Assembly (NCBI GenBank): GCA_030272155.1
Contig: CP126203.1
Location: 124,001 to 188,000, forward strand
Direction of reading: 5' to 3'
Length of the DNA stretch: 64,000 bases
Origin: Tetradesmus obliquus
Taxonomy: Eukaryota > Chlorophyta > Chlorophyceae > Sphaeropleales > Scenedesmaceae
Below, in pieces: positions 58,007-64,000 of the stretch. Every line of letters starts with the position of its first letter. Position 1 is the stretch's first letter. The notes beneath the pieces are model-generated. The model did not search any database, was not told the DNA's origin, and saw only the letters and a program-made list of their open reading frames with translations. The translations under genes and the position numbers were made by a program.

Positions 58007-61000
58007 ATGGATTTGGACAACGACAACTGGGCTGCTGTGCACCAGCAGCTGCTAGAGGAGCCTGGAATAGCTGCTATACCTAGTCACTTGCAGAACTACT
58101 CGCCTGATGTTCATGGCACGCTCTTCGAAAACCCAGGCAGGTGGCTTGCGGAGTTTGGATGCTCCGAGCCATATAGTAATGGTGCCACGGGTGTTCCTGG
58201 TGTGCAAGGAAATGGCTTTGATGGCAGAGGCAGCTCGGGCGTAGCAGCATCGGGAGCAGGCAAGGTCAGCAGCGAACCCGGGCTTCCGGGAGCAGCACCT
58301 TCTCAACACGCGCCAGGGTCCCAGCAGCAAGATGTATGGGGTCTTCCTGGGCAGACTGGGCCGTTGCTGGGACAGCTACAGCAGCAGCAGCTACAGCAGC
58401 AGCTGCAGATGGGGAGTTCACACATGCAGCAGCAGCAACAGCATGGCCATGGCATGCCAGGCAGCACCCAGCAAGGAGTGGCCAGCTCGCCGCAGCAGCA
58501 ACAGCAGCAAGCCAACCAACAACAGCAGCAAGCACAGCTGCAGATCGCTCAGCTGCAAGGCCTTCAACTCCTGCAGCAGCAGCAGGCTCAGCAGCCAGTG
58601 CTGAGCTCCGCACACCAGCATCAGCTATGGGGCCTGCAGCAGCAGCTGTGGACGCTGCAGCAGCAGGCGGCACTCATCTCACAGCAACAGCAGCAACTCG
58701 GCATGCCGCTGGCGGTGGTGATGCAGCAGCAGCCGCAGCAGCAGGCTGGCCAACCAACTTCACTGCCGATGCAGCTGGCCATCCCTCTGAACGTCTCAGC
58801 AGGCTTGCAGGGCGCGTCAGCAGCATCATTCACCGCCCCCAGTGCACAACAGCAGCAGCAGCACAGCATACCCGGCCTGCCTAACATGGGGCTCGCTCAA
58901 AACGGCTTGCCGCACGTCCCGCTCAGCGTCGCAGCGGCCGCAGCTGCTGCAGCAGCCAATCCTGCTGCACACGCCAAGCGGCAGCGTGCTCCTGCAAGGC
59001 GCGGCGGCTCTGGCTCCGGCCCATCGTCCGCATTCAACACAGCAGCCGCAGCCGCCATGGCTGCCGCGCAGCACCACAGCATACAGCTGCAGCCGCAGCT
59101 CTGGGGCATGGCCAGTGTCAAGAAGCCCAAGGAGAAGCACAGGAGTGTGGTGGGGCAGCTGGAGGCAGAGCTGCAGGAGAAGCTGAGCCAGCTGCAGCTG
59201 CTATCTGCGGAGAACGAGATGCTGAAGCTGCGCGCGGCGGTGCTGGAGGCCACGGTGCAGAGCAGGGAGGACCAGGTGGGTGTGGCACAGCATGCTGCAT
59301 GTGCGTTTGTTCACAGGTTTGCTTGCTTTTGGGGGTTGAGGAGCGATGTACAGGCTGGGCTCAGAGCTGCATGTTTGTCCATCTGTTGTTGGGAAGAAGA
59401 GCGCTTTTGGCCTTGCGATGCTGTTGTGTGTACACGCAGTTGGTGGTTGGTGGTTGGCTTGTGTTTCAGCATGGTTGCATGCGTGTTGCGTGTGTGGTGT
59501 TGCATACATTTAGTTGCAGCAACAGGGTCTGCAGGGGATTTGGGCTGCTGCTGATCTGCGCAGCTGCTGCTGATCTGCCGTGCTGGGGGGCACAGCAAGA
59601 GCTCCAAGCAGCATGCACAGCGGGCAACACACCACAGTAGAACGCTGCTGGCGAACGGATGACCATGATCCAGCTTGAACTGCTTCGCTGCCCGGCTGTG
59701 CCTTAAAACTCACCCTGACTGCGCTGCCCTGTTTTCGCCTGCCGCATCGCCTGTCTGCAACCTCTGCTGCTGCTGACCTGTCTGCAACCTCTGCTGCTGG
59801 CCCGCAGATGCGTGTGATCAGCGAGCACGGGCCGCCAGTGTATCCAGTAGACTCGCCCACACCCGCTGCCTCAGCAGCAACCGCAGCCACCAGCAACACC
59901 TCTGGCGACACAGGCTCCCCATCAGCAGCAGCAGCAGCTGCTGCTGCTGCCGGCAGCAGGCCTGGGCTGCCTGCTGACCTGCAGAGCAGCGGCTCCACTG
60001 CTGCAGGAGAGGCGGGCGCAGCAGCTGCTGCAGCTGCTGCCACTGCTGTGCATGGGGAGGGCTTGAGTGACGAGGCGGCTGCCACCCCAACGGCTGTTGA
60101 GGTTGATGGCAGCGGCAGTCCTGCAGTGCAGCAGGAGGGGCAGCCCGAGGCTCATCTGGAGCAGCAGCGGCAGCAGCACCATGTGGCTACGCTTGCAGAC
60201 TTCAGGGTAAGCGGAGATGCTGCATATGTGCGTTGCTGCTGCCGTTCCTGGTGTGCAAGGTTTTTGCGAAGCTATGCTTGTGGGACTGTTGCTGTGTGCT
60301 GTCTCATTTTGATGTGGCTTGTGGCACACGTGGGGCACATGCTTGGCTGCAACCTTTACAGCCACTTGCGCGGGCTCACAACAGGCATCATCCTCAACCG
60401 CCCATTGCTGTCACGTGGCCTGGCTGTCGGCATGGCAACGCATGTAACCTGTGTGAACGCACAATGCAACCCTTACGCCCCGCGTTCCGCTGCATGATGT
60501 GGCGCGACACGTGTTCATGCTTGCAGGACAACGTGTGTGGTGCGCGTGCCGCGGTCAAGGCGATGAGTGTGGAGGACATCATTCGGCACTGGAAGCAGTT
60601 CCTGCAAGACGTCACCGGGGAGCTGGTCAACGTGCAGCGCGAGGAGAGCAGCGCAGCCTTCAAGCAGCAGCAGCAGGCGGCAGCAGCAGCAGCTAGGCCA
60701 CATGGCATGTGCGCTGCTGCCGTGGCTGCAAACGGCGATGCTGCTGGCGCTGCAGGCGATGGTGTATCTGCAGAGGCAGCAGCAGCAGCGGCAGCAGCGG
60801 GCGCTGATCCGGGGCTGAGCCCCAGCCATGCGCGCATTAACGAGATGGTGGCCAAGTACAGCTTCCTGGTCAAGACTGCGCAGCAGCTGAACCCAAGTGA
60901 GTGAGATGCGTATTATAGTGAACAGTACAGCTACCTGTATTGGAAAGTGCAGCTGCTTGCAGTACATGGTGCAGCTTCCTGGTCAACTGCGCAGCAGCTG

Positions 61001-63154
61001 AACCCAAGTGAGTAGTCGGTGCAGTGATGTGCGTAGTACAGCCTCCAGTAGAGCATAGGACAGCTTCCCATACATCATATGTACAGCTTCCCATACATCA
61101 TAGAACATAGTCCTGTGGTACGCTGTACAGCTTCCTGGTCAAGTGCAGCAGCTCAAGCCAAGCGAATAAGATGCGCAGTAGTACAGCCACCTGTATGAAC
61201 AAGCATAGTGCAGCTTCCTGGTTATAGCTGCATGCTCCGTATGTGTCAGCTGTGATCTGTTATTGCCGCCTGGTGCCTGCTGCTGCTGCTGCAGGCGCGT
61301 ACTGCCGGCTGTTTGGCACCAACCTGGATACTGGACTGCCCGCACCCTACAGCGACGCGCACTGGCGGCGCGTGGTGTCAGTGCTGGGCCTCACCAAGCA
61401 CCAGGTACGCTTGTCCTCTGTTTGGGTTTGAATGTTTTGGTTGTTTGTGCTGGGCCCCACAAAGCACCAGGTGGCAGGTGAACCACATCCTGGCGTACTG
61501 CTGCTCTTTCTGGTGCTGATGGCCTTGTATGTTCACCGCGCTGTGCGTTGGCTCGCTGACCTGCGACACTTGTGGCTGCCTCATGTGCCTGTAGGTGAAC
61601 CACATCCTGGCGTGTGCGGAGCTGTACTTCTCGTGCCGCGCCAAGCTGCAGAGCGAGCAGCGCGTGCTGCAGCAGCACCTGAAGGCCACCGCTGCCTCAA
61701 CAGAAAGCATGCTGTCGGGTGAGCTGCATGTGCCCAACATTCTGCCTGCAGCACTCGCCAGCTGTATGCCACCTCAGGCAGTCCACAACATGAAATGCAG
61801 GTGGCTACAGTACGGCTGTTGCGTGTGGCAGCGTCACCTGCGAGCGCTTTTGCTTGACAGCCATGCATCATTGTCAACGTGCCTGCCTAGCAGCTGCTGG
61901 TCTGGCTGCCACTTAACTCAACGCCTGCCCTGCTGCTGCTCTTCTGCCCTGCTGCTGCCTTGTAACATAACAATAACATAACACAATAACACACACCACC
62001 AGGTGCAGGTGACGACGCGGCCATACAGCCGTGGCTGGACCGGCTGGCCAGCAACCTGAAGCGCGAGCACGTGCTGCGCGTGATGCTCAACAGCTTTGTG
62101 TGGTGCACCATCTTCACGCCCGTGCAGTGCGCCAAGGCGGCCGTGTACAGGTGGGTGACAGGAGAGGCGTCCACTTACTGCTGCTTTAGCCAACATGCGT
62201 GTACAGGTGGGTGACAGGAGAGGCGTCCACTTACTGCTGCTTTAGCCAACATGCGTGTACAGGTGGGTGACAGGAGAGGCGTCCACTTACTGCTGCTTTA
62301 GCCAACATGCGTGTACAGGTGGGTGACAGGAGAGGCGTCCACTTACTGCTGCTTCAGCCAACATGCGTGTACAGGTGGGTGACAGGAGAGGCGTCCACTT
62401 ACTGCTGCTTTAGCCAACATGCGTGTACAGGTGGGTGACAGGAGAGGCGTCCACTTACTGCTGCTTTAGCCAACATGCGTGTACAGGTGGGTGACAGGAG
62501 AGGCGTCCACTTACTGCTGCTTCAGCCAACATGCGTGTACAGGTGGGTGACAGGAGAGGCGTCCACTTACTGCTGCTTCAGCCAACATGCGTGTACAGGT
62601 GGGTGACAGGAGAGGCGTCCACTTACTGCTGCTTTAGCCAACATGCGTGTGCAGGTGGGTGACAGGAGAGGCGTCCACTTACTGCTGCTTTAGCCAACAT
62701 GCGTGTGCAGGTGTGCGTAGCTGCGACTTGTGGGTATGTGCATTGCGCCAAGGCCGTGTACAGGTGCGTCATGCGTCGGGAGGATGTTGGGTGTACAGTT
62801 ACACGCGGTCTGCCAGCTCAACTGTAGGCAGCAACGACGGTGCTGCCATGCATGTCCTTGCTGGTGTTGGCGGACATGATAGTGGCAGACACTGGCGATC
62901 ATGATAGTAGCATTGCTGCTACGCCGCCTGCAGTCAGTCGAGCACTTTGCACTGACATCCTGCTGACATCGCTGTTGCTTGCTCTGGTCCTTTGCTGCCG
63001 CTGCAGCCACCCCTGGTATGTGGACGTGCACGCCATCGTGTGTGTGATGTGTGAGGACGCGCTCACGCAGCCTGCCAGCGGGCAGCGCGCGCTGGTGTTC
63101 CCGCACCGCCTGCAGACCAGCCCGCTGCAGCAGATGCAGCAGATGGTGATGTGA
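58007..63154 (+). CDS. bZIP-like regulator, second of the tandem pair, 7 exons
   Basis: Exons 58007-59275, 59808-60206, 60527-60896, 61295-61404, 61595-61718, 62003-62150 and 63007-63154 join in phase to 855 aa. It is a paralogue of the gene at 47141: shared blocks include LSAENEMLKLRAAVLEATV, the SEHGPPVY exon start, IIRHWKQFLQDVTGEL, TGLPAPYSDAHWRRVV, ILACAELYFSC, ASNLKREHVLRVML and VDVHAIVCVM. The region before the zipper (KKPKEKHRSVVGQLEAEL) is only weakly basic and lacks the bZIP Asn, so it may work as a dimer partner rather than a DNA binder. There is no intron between the Gln-rich region and the zipper, unlike the first gene. The frame is open upstream of 58007, where the first ATG in a sensible context lies. 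Confidence 0.8.
60970..61220 (+). repeat. Copies of the second bZIP gene exon 3 donor end
   Basis: AGCTTCCTGGTCAA..GCGCAGCAGCTGAACCCAA|GTGAGT (true donor 60897) recurs with a donor at 61008, and again at 61128-61165 with the donor changed to GC. A shorter CAGCTTCCTGGT echo is near 61208. Confidence 0.92.
61440..61500 (+). repeat. Adjacent copies of exon 4 end and exon 5 start
   Basis: GTGCTGGGCC.CAC.AAGCACCAG|GT at about 61446-61471 copies the end of exon 4. GGCAG|GTGAACCACATCCTGGCGT at about 61474-61498 copies the start of exon 5 (true 61595). One intron thus carries copies of both its flanking exon ends. Confidence 0.9.
62143..62765 (+). repeat. 56-bp minisatellite, 10 units, seeded by the exon 6 donor
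   Basis: Units start at 62143 and every 56 bp to 62647, ending at 62702; an eleventh partial start is at 62703. Each begins GTGTACAG|GTGGGTGACA, the last bases of exon 6 plus its donor (true GT at 62151). The units differ at only one or two positions. The last full unit, starting at 62647, and the partial have GTGTGCAG. A separate copy with more exon (GCCAAGGCCGTGTACAG|GTGCG) follows at about 62747-62770. Confidence 0.97.
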
Positions 63155-64000
63155 GCGCATCGCGGAGTGCTGCGGCCGCTGCTGCTATTGGGCCGGCGCT
63201 GCACCAAGCTGCATGCAACGCCTGCAGCAGCACGGTAGCTGCTGTGGAAGGCAACTGTCTGTGCAGCTACGGAGCGTTGGTGCTGGGAGCTGTGTGAAGG
63301 TGCTCAAGGGATGTTTGTGGTTGTAAGAGGTAGTGGTTGCTATGCAACATCTGTCCTGCATGCAGAGTGAATCAGCATGCTGAATGGATGTGGGGTATGT
63401 GCATCGGCAAGCACAGCAGAGGCATTGTAGCTTCGCATGATTTTGTCTGGTTGTCATCCGACAGCTGTCCCATGTGGTGGGTGCAGCTTTGTGGGGCAGT
63501 GGCTTCTGTTCAAACCACCTTTGAAACCGCACCGCTGCGCGCAAAGAACGTGTGTCGGGGCCCTTAGCCAAGCATAACTGAGTTTTGACAACACTCTGCT
63601 GCGTGCAGCGGTGTCTGTTTTGTTTATGTTTGTCTGTCAGTGCGTGTGCAGCGATGAACTCAGTTGTCAAGCACAGCACGTGGTGGCGCGCCCTGGCGGT
63701 TGGGTGGGCGGCGTAGAGTTGGAGTATGCCTTATGTTGACGTGTGAGTAACTCGGCGGGTGCATTGGGGTGGGTTTGTGAGCATCAGCAACTCCGTTGCA
63801 TACTGTTGCTGCAGGCTGCTACATGCTGCGTGTTGCCAGGCGAAGGTATATCGTTGTGTAGTGTTGACCACGGCAGCTGCAACTTCAAGGCATGCCGAGT
63901 GCGCTCCACGTGCTGTGGTGTTGTGGCCTGTAGGGCTCTGCAGCGTTGTCGCGCTCAACATACATGTGTGCAGTTTCAGCATGTCTCACAAGATGCCTTC
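63155..64000. other. Trailer and intergenic DNA at the right end
   Basis: Probable 3' UTR of the second bZIP-like gene up to about 63340. Nothing further is recognised. Confidence 0.5.
63322..63326 (+). terminator. Candidate polyadenylation motif TGTAA
   Basis: It lies 168 nt after the stop codon of the second bZIP-like gene. Motif match only. Confidence 0.45.

Noticed and set aside
62143-62702. CRISPR-like regular repeat array
   Set aside because: Units are contiguous with no unique spacers, the array is in an intron and it is derived from an exon donor. It is a minisatellite.

Overview
The window looks like nuclear DNA of a green alga, probably a core chlorophycean close to Scenedesmus or Tetradesmus. 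The evidence is many short GT-AG introns, very heavy CAG/CTG repeats (poly-Gln, Ala, Ser and Leu tracts in proteins and (CTG)n runs at splice acceptors), TGTAA-type polyadenylation motifs, and algal-style bZIP-like and MYND proteins. There are no bacterial operons, rRNA, tRNA, CRISPR array or intact transposon that I can support. The species assignment is an inference.

Nine protein genes can be modelled by joining exons by hand, with reading phase agreeing at every junction used. From left to right they are: (1) minus, 8154-4498, a RING-CH zinc finger, a membrane segment and a YqgE/AlgH (UPF0301) domain in one protein; (2) plus, 9134-9942, a small secreted CBM1-like protein; (3) plus, 12384-16229, ribosomal protein L4; (4) minus, 21760-18277, a helical-repeat protein that is mTERF-like at best and probably organellar; (5) minus, 29804-23685, an API5-like N-terminus, an RRM and a SPOC domain in one reading frame; (6) plus, 30397-40095, THO complex subunit 1 (HPR1/THOC1), 13 exons; (7) minus, 44934-40775, a MYND-finger protein; (8) and (9) plus, 47141-52974 and 58007-63154, two tandem paralogous bZIP-like genes.

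Genes 5 and 6 are head to head across about 590 bp and both point to nuclear mRNA processing and export. Genes 3/4 and 6/7 converge. The intervals 1-3763, 9943-12383, 16230-18276, 21761-23684, 44935-47140, 52975-58006 and 63155-64000 hold no gene I can support; they contain satellites, minisatellites and probable UTRs.

The outstanding feature is structural. In seven of the nine genes, segments spanning an exon-intron junction are tandemly duplicated into the neighbouring intron. Each copy carries 20-80 nt of one exon end together with its acceptor or donor site, but never the whole exon. Acceptor-side copies lie upstream of the true exon and donor-side copies lie downstream. In THO1 nearly every exon is affected, with up to seven copies of the last acceptor. 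Most unit lengths fall between about 90 and 145 bp, in unrelated genes with unrelated sequences. This junction-anchored tandem duplication is the best candidate for an undescribed process in the window. It could be a route of intron growth and splice-site redundancy.
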